From assembly GCF_011601265.1 (NCBI RefSeq), contig NZ_JAAOLX010000007.1:186001-250000 (forward strand): a stretch of DNA of 64,000 nucleotides. The letters are read 5' to 3'. Shown piece by piece: positions 8,444 to 16,870 of the stretch (its first letter is position 1; each line of letters begins with the position of its first letter). Below the pieces are notes generated by a model. The model searched no databases and had not been told where the DNA came from. It saw only the letters and a program-made list of their open reading frames with translations. The translations under genes and the position numbers were made by a program. This DNA is from Iodobacter violaceini. GTDB lineage: Bacteria; Pseudomonadota; Gammaproteobacteria; Burkholderiales; Chitinibacteraceae.

Positions 8444-8667
8444 AGTGCCTTCGGCACATTGCTTTAGGTGCGGGCGTCCCGCCGGACCTTCCTTTCTTGT
8501 GTGGCCAAGAAAGGAAGCGAAAGAAGGCCACCCCACGAAACACGAAGGCCCCTCTTCTGCGGACAATCGAGTCGGCGGCTGCGGGACTCACTCGCTTCAC
8601 TCGCTCAAACATCCTCGCCGAAACCCCGCCCCGCTTGTTCCTCGCTTCGGCGTGTTTCAAGGGGATG
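8444..8667 (+). repeat. Dispersed structured repeat, copy A
   Basis: Starts with the hairpin AGTGCCTTCGGCAC, continues 'ggtgcgggcgtcccgccggacc', then a second hairpin built from CCTTCCTTTCTTG and CCAAGAAAGGAAGC, then a variable middle, then the conserved end 'ccccgcttgttcctcgc...cggcgtgttt'. The reverse complement of 22076-22281 has the same order of elements with a diverged middle, so this is a genuine dispersed family. Conserved ends plus hairpins suggest a mobile palindromic element or a structured RNA. Confidence 0.75.
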
Positions 8668-8747
8668 TTTAAACCCTATGCGTAAAGCGTGGTTATTTCG
8701 TATTTTTGCGGTTTGCGAATGCAAAAAAATTGCTTAGCACTTATTAA

Positions 8748-8790
8748 GTGCAAGCAGCCATTAACTCGTAATCACAGTGGCTGCTTGCAC
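8748..8790. terminator. Perfect 13-bp inverted repeat downstream of asd
   Basis: GTGCAAGCAGCCA (8748-8760) is the exact reverse complement of TGGCTGCTTGCAC (8778-8790), with a 17-base loop. It sits about 30 bases beyond the asd stop on asd's transcript side. There is no immediate T run, so it may be a factor-assisted terminator or 3' stabilising hairpin. Confidence 0.5.
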
Positions 8791-8817
8791 CCGTCCTAAC
8801 TTATATCACCCAAACAA

Positions 8818-9921
8818 TTACCCCAACAAAATCCGCAACATACGGCGTAATGGCTCGGCAGCGCCCCAGAGCAGCTGATCACCAATCACAAATGCGCTGA
8901 TGTATTCCGGGCCCATATTGAGCTTACGCACACGGCCTACGCCGATGTCCATTTTGCCGGTGATAGAAGCCGGGGTCAGCTCTTTCACTGTAACCGCACG
9001 ATCATTTGGCACCCATTTCACCCACTGGTTGCCAGATTGAATCAGCGCTTCAATTTCACTTAGCGGCAGGTCTTTTTTCAGCTTAATCGTTAAGGCAAGG
9101 CTGTGGCAGCGCATTGCGCCGATACGCACACAGAGGCCATCAACCGGGATTGGCGCTGCATTACCAAGGATTTTGTTTACCTCTGCCTGGCCTTTCCATT
9201 CTTCCTTAGTCTGGCCGTTATCCAGCTGAGCATCAATCCATGGGATCAGACCGCCAGCCAGGGGGGCACCAAAGAATTCTACAGGCACATCGCTGCGGAT
9301 TGTTTCTGCAACTTTACGATCGATCTCTAAAATCGCCGAAGCAGGAGTAGCCAATTCATCGGCAACCGAGCCGTACACCACGCCCATGCCCTTAATCAGC
9401 TCGCGCATATGATTTGCGCCGCCACCAGAAGCTGCCTGGTAAGTCATTGAGCTGACCCAATCCACCAAACCTGCTTTAAACAAGCCGCCCATACCCATCA
9501 GCATGATGGAATTGGTACAGTTGCCGCCGATATAGTTTTTAACGCCTTTAGCTAAGGATGAGCGAATCAGATCATCGTTAACCGGGTCCAGCACGATCAC
9601 GGCGTTTTCTTCCATACGCAGGGTAGAAGCCGCGTCGATCCAGTAGCCATCCCAGCCTGCAGCGCGCAGTTTTGGGAAAATTTCTGAAGTGTAATCACCG
9701 CCCTGGCACGAAATAATCACGTCCATCGCCGACAGCTCTGCGATATCGTTGGCGTTTTTCAGTGTGCCCGCATCTTTACCAAAATTCGGGGCGGGCTGAC
9801 CCGCTTGCGAAGTAGTAAAGAAAACCGGGTCAATCACGTCAAAATCTTTTTCTTCCTGCATGCGTTGCATGAGGACAGAACCCACCATGCCGCGCCAGCC
9901 AACCAGACCTACTTTTTTCAT
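8818..9921 (-). CDS. asd: Aspartate-semialdehyde dehydrogenase
   Basis: 367 aa, the usual length for the proteobacterial enzyme. It reduces aspartyl phosphate to aspartate semialdehyde with NADPH, feeding lysine/diaminopimelate, threonine and methionine synthesis. Seen: N-terminal Rossmann '[18 protein letters not shown]', catalytic cysteine in '[15 protein letters not shown]', '[15 protein letters not shown]', '[15 protein letters not shown]' and '[19 protein letters not shown]'. ATG 9921 follows AGGGAT. Upstream at 9956-9967 is the perfect palindrome CTGAATATTCAG, a possible operator. Divergent from dtd; the promoter for each must lie in the roughly 200-base gap. Confidence 0.96.
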   Translation of the reverse strand: MKKVGLVGWRGMVGSVLMQRMQEEKDFDVIDPVFFTTSQAGQPAPNFGKDAGTLKNANDIAELSAMDVIISCQGGDYTSEIFPKLRAAGWDGYWIDAASTLRMEENAVIVLDPVNDDLIRSSLAKGVKNYIGGNCTNSIMLMGMGGLFKAGLVDWVSSMTYQAASGGGANHMRELIKGMGVVYGSVADELATPASAILEIDRKVAETIRSDVPVEFFGAPLAGGLIPWIDAQLDNGQTKEEWKGQAEVNKILGNAAPIPVDGLCVRIGAMRCHSLALTIKLKKDLPLSEIEALIQSGNQWVKWVPNDRAVTVKELTPASITGKMDIGVGRVRKLNMGPEYISAFVIGDQLLWGAAEPLRRMLRILLG

Positions 9922-10119
9922 GGTTATATCCCTAGCGGTAAAATAAACCAGAATACTGAATATTCAGCCCCTTTACTAGGCTCTGTTTCTCATTTTTCAA
10001 AAAATGTAAATTAGGACTCTGCCGAACAAAAGCCAGCGCCAATAGGAATGTCAGCAGGCAATATTTGCGCTTAAGAAATTTCAAAGCCCATGTAATATCA
10101 CTGCTTCCGGGGGAAAGTA

Positions 10120-10572
10120 ATGCGTGTTTTAATTCAAAGAGTAAAGCAGGCCAGTGTGGCCGTGGAAGGCGAAATCTGCGGGCAAATATCTGCAGGATTA
10201 TTGCTGCTGGTTGGCATTGAAAATAGCGACACTGAAGCCGATTTAAACTGGACCGCCAAAAAAATATGCAATTTGCGCATTTTTGAAGATGAAGCAGGGG
10301 TAATGAACCGCTCGGTGCTGGATTGCCATGGTGAAATACTCGCCGTTTCGCAATTCACGCTATTTGGCTCATACAACAAAGGCAACCGGCCATCCTGGGG
10401 CAGAGCTGCCAGGGGAGAAATCTCTCAGCCGCTGTTTGATGCCTTTGTGGCAAAGCTGGCAGAGCTGAGCGCCAAACCAATTCCTACAGGAATCTTTGGT
10501 GCAGATATGCAAGTTGCGCTGATTAATGACGGCCCGATCACGCTGATGTTAGATTCAAAAAATCCAGAGTAA
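10120..10572 (+). CDS. dtd: D-aminoacyl-tRNA deacylase
   Basis: 150 aa, a standard Dtd. It hydrolyses D-aminoacyl-tRNAs (and mischarged Gly-tRNA-Ala) in the cytoplasm to keep D-amino acids out of protein. Family motifs seen: N-terminal '[14 protein letters not shown]', the active-site '[10 protein letters not shown]' (SQFTL) and the Gly-cisPro loop region '[11 protein letters not shown]' near the C-terminus. ATG 10120 has GGGGGAAAG just upstream. It is followed by an intrinsic terminator about 100 bases downstream and is not in an obvious operon. Confidence 0.96.
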   Translation: MRVLIQRVKQASVAVEGEICGQISAGLLLLVGIENSDTEADLNWTAKKICNLRIFEDEAGVMNRSVLDCHGEILAVSQFTLFGSYNKGNRPSWGRAARGEISQPLFDAFVAKLAELSAKPIPTGIFGADMQVALINDGPITLMLDSKNPE

Positions 10573-10674
10573 AGCTGCTTGACAGCTAAGCCGCTCGCCG
10601 CCAAAATGAACTACACAGCGCCGAGTTGAATTTGCCAGCTTGCGGGCGCTTTATAAATGCAGCTAAAGCAGCGT

Positions 10675-10698
10675 AACCCGCGTTGCGGGTTTTTTTGT
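10675..10698 (+). terminator. Rho-independent terminator downstream of dtd
   Basis: AACCCGC (10675-10681) and GCGGGTT (10685-10691) form a tight hairpin followed by a T run to 10696. Confidence 0.75.
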
Positions 10699-10843
10699 TT
10701 TACGCGCCTATTAATCGACAACTTGCGAGGCGCGCTCAGGTTGGCAGTACAAAACCTGGGGAAATATCGCTAAAGCGTTGGCCGCATCTGACTTCAAAAA
10801 CCCTTGCGACCAGCTTCCCACTTTGTGAATTAGGAATGCTGCC

Positions 10844-11137
10844 ATGTACGACTGCTTAGCCCCGGAATTAACCCGAGCCACCCGCGAACTCCACCCGGCA
10901 CTGCGCTGGAAAACTCAAAGCTGGCTGCGCCTCAATGCCAAACGCAATACCTCGCCACTGGCACTATCCAAGGCCTTTGCAGCAGCCACCAGCTTAGGCT
11001 TTCGCACCGAGAATCTGGCCAATGGCAGCATTGTTATTTTGAATTTAAATTTACAAGATGCGCTGATGTTCAGCCGGCGATATCCCGATTTACTTGCAGA
11101 ATACGAACCCATCAATCCATTTTGTTTGCGTAAATAG
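10844..11137 (+). CDS. Small hypothetical protein (97 aa)
   Basis: I do not recognise a family. The 97-aa product is soluble, starts 'MYDCLAPELTRATRELHPAL', is rich in Leu, Ala and Arg and has no signal or membrane segment. The coding assignment rests on a good ribosome site (AGGAATGCTGCC before ATG 10844), ordinary amino-acid composition and a position in line with norM downstream (52-base gap). It could be cotranscribed with the MATE pump; the role is unknown. Confidence 0.6.
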   Translation: MYDCLAPELTRATRELHPALRWKTQSWLRLNAKRNTSPLALSKAFAAATSLGFRTENLANGSIVILNLNLQDALMFSRRYPDLLAEYEPINPFCLRK

Positions 11138-11188
11138 CAGTCTGTTGGACTCGATCTGCGGCAAGCAAGTAAAAAACTGTAGATCACT

Positions 11189-12541
11189 ATGGCCACCACC
11201 CGACTCACCGATATCCGCGCCACCTGGCACCTTGCATGGCCCATTGCAATTGGGCAACTCGCCACCACAGGCACAGCCTTTATTGATGCCGTAATGGCAG
11301 GCCATGTTTCAGCAGGCGATCTGGCAGCGGTATCGGTTGGCTCGTCCATCTGGGTAACGATGATGGTGACGCTGATGGGCTTTTTGCTGGCGATCAGCCC
11401 GCTGGTGGCGCAAAAAATTGGCGCAAATGATCTCAAGCCCATCCCAAATCTAACCCAGCAAGCGCTGGTGCAAGCCCTCATCCTCGCCTTAATTGGCCTG
11501 ATTTTAATTCGCTTTTTATTGCCGATTTTTAATCATCTGGGCCTTGAAGCCATCGTTGCACATAAAGCGGGTGAATTCTTAAAAGCCGTCAGCTGGGGCT
11601 TACCGGCTTTTGCCTGTTACCGCGTTTTATACAGCTATAGCGCAGCACTGAATCAAACCAAGCCCATGATGGTGATTTCCATCTTCTGCCTGCTGCTGAA
11701 TATCCCCTGCAACTGGGTGCTGATCTATGGCCACTGGGGCTTTCCAGCCATGGGCGGCGTAGGCTGCGGCTGGGCCACGGCTTTTTGTGTATGGGCTAAT
11801 TTTTTACTATTGGCAGCATGGATTCGCTACTCGCACGTCTATAAAAACACTCATCCATTTCGCGCATGGCAAAGCATTGACTGGCATGCTCAAAAGCAAC
11901 TTATCAAGCTGGGCCTGCCCATTGGCATGATGTTTTTTGTAGAAGTCAGCGCGTTTAGCCTGATTGGCCTGCTAATTGCCAGCCTTGGCACTGTTACCGT
12001 AGCCGCACATCAGATCACGCTGAATTTCTCCTCGCTCACCTTTATGGTGCCGATGGCGCTGGGCACCGCACTCACCGTGCGGGTAGGCCATGCGATTGGT
12101 GCGGGGGATTATAAAGCGGCGCGTTTTATTGGCCAGAGCGGCATCCGCATGGGCCTGTGCATTGCCCTGTTAACCGGCACCACCATGATTTTTGCCTCGC
12201 GCTTTATCGCGGGCTTTTATACCAGCGATACCGTTGTGCTGATGCTGGCCAGCCAGTTGCTGGTGCTGGCAGGCTTCTTTCAGTTTTCCGACGCCACGCA
12301 AGTGGTAGTGGCAGGCGTATTGCGCGGCTACAAATCCACCCGCGGCCCCATGCTGATTCACCTCACCGCCTTTTGGGTGATCGGCATTCCGCTGGGCTAT
12401 TTGCTCACCTTCGGCACCTCCACCCTGCCAGGCCACGGGGTGCAGGGCTACTGGATTGCGCTGGTCGCCGCCCTCACCTGCGCGGCACTATCGCTGATGG
12501 CGCTGTTTCGCAGGATAAGTTTGAAGCAGCTGGCGAGCTAA
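11189..12541 (+). CDS. MATE family multidrug efflux transporter (NorM type)
   Basis: 450 aa with about 12 hydrophobic helices in two matching halves. MATE/NorM features are 'LAWPIAIGQLATTGTAFIDAVMAGHVSAGDLAAVSVG' split over the first two helices, 'GAND' after helix two, 'LNIPCNWVLIYGHWG.P..GGVGCGWAT' in the middle, and 'SFSLI'/'VAAHQITLNFSSLTFMVP' opening the second half. These pumps export cationic drugs and dyes using a sodium or proton gradient. ATG 11189 has only a weak ribosome site. Downstream it faces the leftward accessory gene block. Confidence 0.93.
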   Translation: MATTRLTDIRATWHLAWPIAIGQLATTGTAFIDAVMAGHVSAGDLAAVSVGSSIWVTMMVTLMGFLLAISPLVAQKIGANDLKPIPNLTQQALVQALILALIGLILIRFLLPIFNHLGLEAIVAHKAGEFLKAVSWGLPAFACYRVLYSYSAALNQTKPMMVISIFCLLLNIPCNWVLIYGHWGFPAMGGVGCGWATAFCVWANFLLLAAWIRYSHVYKNTHPFRAWQSIDWHAQKQLIKLGLPIGMMFFVEVSAFSLIGLLIASLGTVTVAAHQITLNFSSLTFMVPMALGTALTVRVGHAIGAGDYKAARFIGQSGIRMGLCIALLTGTTMIFASRFIAGFYTSDTVVLMLASQLLVLAGFFQFSDATQVVVAGVLRGYKSTRGPMLIHLTAFWVIGIPLGYLLTFGTSTLPGHGVQGYWIALVAALTCAALSLMALFRRISLKQLAS

Positions 12542-12610
12542 GCCTGGCTTGCGTTTAACAGCCTTGCATGCCCTGAAAAATAAGAATGACGACATGCATA
12601 GATCAAACCC

Positions 12611-12781
12611 TTAATCAAAATAGCGATGGAACATCGCCCGATGTTTAAAACCCCACCAGGCAGCAACAGACAGCTCCGGCGAATCGCCATAGCCATCTAT
12701 AAAAACTGGACCATCTGGCAAAGAAACCCCCAGAGCATTTAACTTCGACATTACTTGCACTAAAGGTGGAAATGCTTCCAT
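12611..12781 (-). CDS. Small hypothetical protein (56 aa)
   Basis: A 56-codon gene, starting MEAFPPLVQVMSKL and ending 'HRAMFHRYFD'. It has a good AGGA ribosome site 8 bases before ATG 12781 and starts 23 bases after the stop of the next gene upstream, so the two probably form an operon. Composition is ordinary: acidic patches 'FIDGYGDSPE' and aromatic 'AAWWGFKHRAMFHRYF'. I recognise no family. Paired with the 132-aa unknown it could be half of a small two-protein system; this is speculation. Confidence 0.6.
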   Translation of the reverse strand: MEAFPPLVQVMSKLNALGVSLPDGPVFIDGYGDSPELSVAAWWGFKHRAMFHRYFD

Positions 12782-12804
12782 AGTTTTGTCCTGACTTTTT
12801 TATG

Positions 12805-13203
12805 TCATGTACGCTCTTGAATGACTGGAGGCAACAACGAAAGAACAGATACGCACTCCAGGTATCCACCAATCAAAAATTCGTAAGGTTGGTTTTCCTG
12901 ATGCTGAGTGTAAAAGTCATCTCGAGTACTCTCAAGCTCCAGCCAGCCACCAGCATTTACTTTGAAAAGCCAGGTCGACGCAAGTGTTTGGCTGGCTGCG
13001 TTGACCCATACCGAAGCAAGATCAAGCTCATCAAGCATCCTTAACCCTTCAACTGACTGAAACTCGACAACAAAGCTACGACCTGTACGTTTTGAGGCCA
13101 CTACAATCTGAGTGGCCTCAGTATCGCTCCAGAACAAACTTGTAACCTTTATCGTTTCATCGGCAAATGGAACAGCAATTGGTGTTAGATGTGCAGGATT
13201 CAT
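12805..13203 (-). CDS. Hypothetical protein (132 aa)
   Basis: From ATG 13203 (ribosome site AGGGCC) the product is 132 aa, acidic, without signal or membrane helices: 'MNPAHLTPIAVPFADETIKV', 'ATQIVVASKRTGRSFVVEF', 'GGWLELESTRDDFYTQH', 'FLIGGYLECVSVLSLLPPV'. The mixed beta-rich pattern and size recall toxin-immunity proteins, but no specific family is recognised. A copy of the GTTAGCCGC..GTAACCCGC repeat lies just upstream. It precedes the 56-aa gene in the same direction. Confidence 0.65.
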   Translation of the reverse strand: MNPAHLTPIAVPFADETIKVTSLFWSDTEATQIVVASKRTGRSFVVEFQSVEGLRMLDELDLASVWVNAASQTLASTWLFKVNAGGWLELESTRDDFYTQHQENQPYEFLIGGYLECVSVLSLLPPVIQERT

Positions 13204-13216
13204 GAAGGCCCTAAAA

Positions 13217-13255
13217 GCCCTGAAGGGCGAATTAGCCGCATGCATAACCCGCCAT
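13217..13255. repeat. Short repeat 'ccctgAAGGGCGaaTTAGCCGCatgcaTAACCCGCC'
   Basis: About 40 bases directly upstream of the 132-aa gene. Its relatives lie upstream of the membrane-protein gene (18869-18907) and the zinc-ribbon gene (19372-19412), always in the same orientation relative to the leftward genes. Confidence 0.55.
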
Positions 13256-13300
13256 TCAAAACCTCAAAAGAATACAATTAATCAGTGGATAACTTCCATT

Positions 13301-13903
13301 TCAGCGCCAGGCAATACCAACAGATGCAAGTGCAGTAACTAGTTTCGGGTGAGTAAGGGCCGATTCGGAGATGAAATGCCCCTCCCCCTGCATTACAGCG
13401 CTATCAGCTTCGCCACCGCTTGCCCGCACAGCCTGCAAAAAAGCCTCTGCATCCAGCCAGGGATCGTCTTCCCCCGAAATAACAAGAAACCTTGTAGCCG
13501 CCTGGCTGGCAACAATCGGTACGGATGCGCCTGGAGCAATCGCAATATGAATGCCCGCCTGTGAACCAAGCTGAGCAAGCAATTGGCAAACCCCATCCGC
13601 ACCAAGGCTGTAGCCAAGCAATGCGCTTGCCTCGTATTGTTTGCCAAGCCCGGCCATAAGATGAGCAAGGCGCTCAGCAGACCAGGCCCGCCCGGCCTCC
13701 AGCTGAGGGCAAATCACATCCGCGTTAACAGTAAGACGGCCTTCTTTAAGTGCAGCAGGAAGACCATACCTGGAGACCAAAGAAAGGTCATCCCCACGCT
13801 CCCCTATTCCATGCAGCCATACAATACAGCGCGCCGGCTTTGCGCCAGGCTTCTGAGGAAAGATTAAGAGCCTGAAGTCTTCGGGGGGCAGAACGGCGTA
13901 CAT
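13301..13903 (-). CDS. Alpha/beta hydrolase (dienelactone-hydrolase/esterase-like)
   Basis: 200 aa with a compact alpha/beta-hydrolase fold. Oxyanion-side 'CIVWLHGIGERGDD' is followed by the nucleophile elbow 'LLGYSLGADGV' (Ser), acid 'VISGEDDPWLDAEAF' and catalytic His 'MQGEGHFISE'. This is the pattern of small phospholipase/carboxylesterase or PHB-depolymerase-like enzymes; the substrate is unknown. No signal peptide, so cytoplasmic. Translation starts at ATG 13903. It lies in the same-strand accessory block between the peptidase-E-like gene and the unknown pair. Confidence 0.8.
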   Translation of the reverse strand: MYAVLPPEDFRLLIFPQKPGAKPARCIVWLHGIGERGDDLSLVSRYGLPAALKEGRLTVNADVICPQLEAGRAWSAERLAHLMAGLGKQYEASALLGYSLGADGVCQLLAQLGSQAGIHIAIAPGASVPIVASQAATRFLVISGEDDPWLDAEAFLQAVRASGGEADSAVMQGEGHFISESALTHPKLVTALASVGIAWR

Positions 13904-14006
13904 TTAAGTCATACCCTTTTCAAGTAAAAGTAAGCCATAAGTAGTACAAGCACACAGGTGATTATGCTGGTTTCAGATCTGAATTGACCGCCGATAAATC
14001 GCCCAA

Positions 14007-14732
14007 TCAACCATGGTTTATTTCAGGTTTCTCTTGCATCAAAAAACGAGGAACAATCCCGCCCGCTTCGCTGCTCTCGCACATCACCGTGCTTTGCATC
14101 GAATCGGCCGAATGTACGGCTTCGCTAAATTGCTCATTCTCAAATAGCACACAGACATTTTCACCCGCGCCCACGGCCATGCCAGTTACACTGGCCAGCA
14201 GCGGCTGACGCCAAGCTTCGCTATCCAGATGAGGGCAAAACGTAGCGGCTAACAGCCCCAGGCCACCGCGTATTCCACCACCCGGCACGCTATCCGTAAT
14301 GTACTGCTCAAACCAACAATTCGCCCCCGCGCTGATCCCCGCCAATACCGTGCCCGCCGCGTAGGCTTGGCGTAGCGCTGCATCTAAGCCAAACTCGCGC
14401 CACACCGCCAACATGGCAACCGTATTGCCGCCCCCCACATAAATCAAATCTGCTTCCAGCACTTCCTGTGCATAATCACGCCGCATATCAAACGGAAAGA
14501 ATGACAGGCTGGACGGCTGGCAACCCAATGATGAAAACGCCTTGTAAAACATTAATTGCGCCCGTTCGGCATCACCGGATGCCGTGCCTAAAAACAAAAC
14601 GCGCGGAGCAGATTTGCGGCACAGAGAGATCAAATAAGATTCTTGCAAGAGGCGTGCATCATCCAATAAAAACCCACCACCACCGATGGCAACAATTCGG
14701 CGCGTAACAAGCGCTGGCTGTAAATTCGTCAT
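14007..14732 (-). CDS. Peptidase E / cyanophycinase-like S51 family protein
   Basis: 241 aa with the class-I glutamine-amidotransferase-like fold of family S51. Seen: N-terminal 'VAIGGGGFLLDD', 'PRVLFLGTASGD', 'DLIYVGGGNTVAMLAVWRE', the nucleophile 'AGISAGANCWFEQY' (Ser in GISAG) and 'FCPHLDSE' with the conserved His. Known members cleave N-terminal aspartyl dipeptides or cyanophycin-type polymers; the preference cannot be decided here. Longer than E. coli PepE (about 229 aa) by a few residues at both ends. Cytoplasmic. Confidence 0.85.
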   Translation of the reverse strand: MTNLQPALVTRRIVAIGGGGFLLDDARLLQESYLISLCRKSAPRVLFLGTASGDAERAQLMFYKAFSSLGCQPSSLSFFPFDMRRDYAQEVLEADLIYVGGGNTVAMLAVWREFGLDAALRQAYAAGTVLAGISAGANCWFEQYITDSVPGGGIRGGLGLLAATFCPHLDSEAWRQPLLASVTGMAVGAGENVCVLFENEQFSEAVHSADSMQSTVMCESSEAGGIVPRFLMQEKPEINHG

Positions 14733-14780
14733 TCAAATCCTTTTAATATTTTCTTAAAACCGAATGATTAAATACAAATA

Positions 14781-15113
14781 TCAGGCTTTTTCAAACGCAT
14801 CAGTATGCGTGCCTTGATGGAAAATCATTTTCCATTCGCCACCCGCTAAACGCCATAAAGAGCTGCGCAGGAAATAGCTGGCATCATCCGTTGCAGGCAA
14901 TAATGTAATTAACCGAAAGGTAACTTGCAAAACGGAGGGAGCCAATTCAACAACAGTAAAGTTTTGCGGATAAAAAATCGGTGCTGGCCCGAATGGCAGG
15001 CGCTCAATGTCGATAACTTCCTGGAGAAATCTGATGCCGCCATAACACTTCCCACAATTGAGCCCTGATACCAGCAAAAGCATCATGTGCTTTAGAACGT
15101 GATGCGCAGCCAA
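14781..15113 (-). pseudogene. DUF4440/NTF2-like domain protein, N-terminally truncated
   Basis: The frame encodes the second half of an NTF2-like DUF4440 domain: 'GKCYGG...EVI', 'ITLLPATDDASYFLRSSLWRLAGGEWKMIFHQGTHT' split across strands. The family usually runs about 120-130 aa with a preceding helix bundle. Here the part before 'GKCYGG' is short and unusual ('HHVLKHMMLLLVSG'), the first codon of the frame is TTG, and the preceding gene ends only 24 bases upstream, leaving no room for a normal N-terminus. I infer 5' loss, possibly when the upstream gene was inserted. It may still be expressed from an internal ATG. Confidence 0.5.
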
Positions 15114-15137
15114 TAAAATTTATTTAATAATGAAAGA

Positions 15138-15911
15138 TCAGGCATCAATAAAGACTGAAACTTCATTTACGCCAGCAAGACTCGCAACAGCAAAAAAAGA
15201 TTTCAGCTCAATCGTTCTGTCATCATCTCCGGGCTGAGGCAAGTTTGCAGAATCATTTGCGATGCTAAAATCATCATCCAAAAAGCCAAGAAAGTACGCA
15301 ACAAGCTTGGCATGTTGTGCTTGCAAGCTACCTACACAAAAAGCCATATGCAATATTTGACTGGAAGTAATTCGAGTCTTTTTGGAGAAGAAACTTCCCC
15401 ATTTACGCTCCTCTGGCTTACTGGACTCATATAAATCCTGCCGATTGCGCACTGTATCAATAGCCAATCCATCAAAATTAAAATCCGCAATGGCTTGTTT
15501 TAAAAGAAAGCCACGGGGTGAATTTAAATCAGATGGAAGGCGCGACAATAACCAACGCTCAGCTTGCGCTGAAATAGGATAATGAATCGCCCCACCACAC
15601 CCAAAATCAACAGAACGAATATTTGCAGGGCAACCTGAGCAATGATGAGCAAGCTGCTCCAACGGTGCGGCCTCTAGAAGTAAATCAGCAATTCGCATTT
15701 CCGTTTCTTCGGGGCCATCTGGCCCCAATACCACCATCTTAAAACTCCAATCAGACTCTGGTTTACTCTTATTATCAGTCTGGGGATTGTTTCTCATTAT
15801 CTCCAATACGCTCAAAGCCCGATTTCGGGCCTTTTCCATTCTAAGCAAATCAGCATCAGAAACAGCTTCACGAACTTTACAAGGGAAACAGCCATAATAA
15901 TCAATTCCCAT
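15138..15911 (-). CDS. Hypothetical protein with a four-cysteine/histidine cluster (257 aa)
   Basis: Starts at ATG 15911 with AAGGAA at good spacing. The product opens 'MGIDYYGCFPCKVREAVSD' (CxxC), and a second cluster at about residues 88-108 reads 'HHCSGCPANI' then 'VDFGCGGAIHYPIS', which could hold zinc or an Fe-S cluster. The rest is soluble: 'ERWLLSRLPSDLNSPRGFLL', 'NFDGLAIDTVRNRQDLY', C-terminal 'VNEVSVFIDA'. I recognise no family. The frame runs upstream to 16001, but without a better start. Confidence 0.7.
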   Translation of the reverse strand: MGIDYYGCFPCKVREAVSDADLLRMEKARNRALSVLEIMRNNPQTDNKSKPESDWSFKMVVLGPDGPEETEMRIADLLLEAAPLEQLAHHCSGCPANIRSVDFGCGGAIHYPISAQAERWLLSRLPSDLNSPRGFLLKQAIADFNFDGLAIDTVRNRQDLYESSKPEERKWGSFFSKKTRITSSQILHMAFCVGSLQAQHAKLVAYFLGFLDDDFSIANDSANLPQPGDDDRTIELKSFFAVASLAGVNEVSVFIDA

Positions 15912-16099
15912 ATAATTCCTTTGAATACTTATAAAGATAAACAGATACCAAGCCTGATTTAATTTTTGGCCCGGAACAATAATGAGCAAACGATCTGCCA
16001 ATTCATCACTATGCAGAAAGAAAACAGGAACAAGCCCGCAAGAATCTTACCCCCTGATTGCAAAGTAAAGATTTATGAATACAGTTTTGCAGCCATTCC

Positions 16100-16756
16100 T
16101 CAAGGCAACAACAGCCCACAGCTGGGCGCAGCCTCATCAAACACACCCAGTGCGCGAAATAGCGTGTGGGCCAGCAGGATGTGGCCGTGGGCATTGGGGT
16201 GGAATTCATCCGCCATATAGGCGGGCAGCTTTGCCTCGAGTTCATCCCACACCGCGGCGTGGTCGATCAGCGGCACGGCCAGCTCTGCAGCCAGGCTGCG
16301 CATGGCCGCATTGTATTGGGGCAGCGTCAGCGCCCGCTCCGGGGCCTGCCCCGGCAAGACCGGGGTAACCGTCTGCAAAATCACTTCCCCGCCCCAGCCC
16401 CGCACCGCGGAAATCATCGAGGCCAAATTGGCGCAAAACTCCTCCACCGGCACATATTGCCCATCGGCCAGCCTGCTGTTGCAATCATTCATTCCCGCCA
16501 TCAGCAGCAGCACATCCGGCTGAAAACGCGCCACGCGCTGGGGGAAATGCTGCAGCATCTGCCGCGTGTTATGCCCGGAGCAGGCGGTATTAAGCACCAC
16601 ATCATCCGCCCGCCCCAGCTCAAAACGCAGCCGCTCGGTAAAGTGCTCACTAAAACAACGCGCCCCCGCTGTATGCAATACACCATGGGTAATGCTGTCG
16701 CCGTAGAACAGCCAGGTACGGGGGGAGGAGGATTGCAGCAGGCTGGGTAAAATCAT
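16100..16756 (-). CDS. SGNH/GDSL-type hydrolase
   Basis: 218 aa carrying all four SGNH blocks: block I 'FYGDSITHG' (nucleophile Ser), block II Gly in 'NTACSGHNTRQ', block III 'LLMAGMNDCNS' (Asn) and block V 'ADEFHPNAHGH' (Asp and His). Such enzymes are esterases, lipases or acyl-hydrolases; with no signal peptide this one should be cytoplasmic. Typical length for a single-domain member. It lies in the leftward accessory block. Confidence 0.9.
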   Translation of the reverse strand: MILPSLLQSSSPRTWLFYGDSITHGVLHTAGARCFSEHFTERLRFELGRADDVVLNTACSGHNTRQMLQHFPQRVARFQPDVLLLMAGMNDCNSRLADGQYVPVEEFCANLASMISAVRGWGGEVILQTVTPVLPGQAPERALTLPQYNAAMRSLAAELAVPLIDHAAVWDELEAKLPAYMADEFHPNAHGHILLAHTLFRALGVFDEAAPSCGLLLP

Positions 16757-16870
16757 GGCGATTTCCGTAAGTGCATCAGTTTTTTAGTAAATGTGCAGCG
16801 GCGGCTGCTTTGATATCAGCGATCCGGCGGGGATTGATATTTATGCAGGGCGTTTTAACAGAAGCAAGCA

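Larger units (their letters stand above)
8239..8817. other. 579-base gene-free stretch with a dispersed repeat and a palindrome
   Basis: No convincing gene lies between the second permease and asd. The stretch holds copy A of a structured dispersed repeat (8444-8667) and a perfect 13-bp inverted repeat (8748-8790). Short open frames here exist only because the repeat is GC-rich; similar peptides appear in the distant repeat copy. Confidence 0.7.

Noticed and set aside
8412-8737. Open frames inside dispersed repeat copy A, with similar ones in copy B (21.9-22.3 kb)
   Set aside because: Several overlapping frames on both strands are open because the repeat is GC-rich; the similar peptides from both copies follow from DNA repetition. 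They have no ribosome sites.
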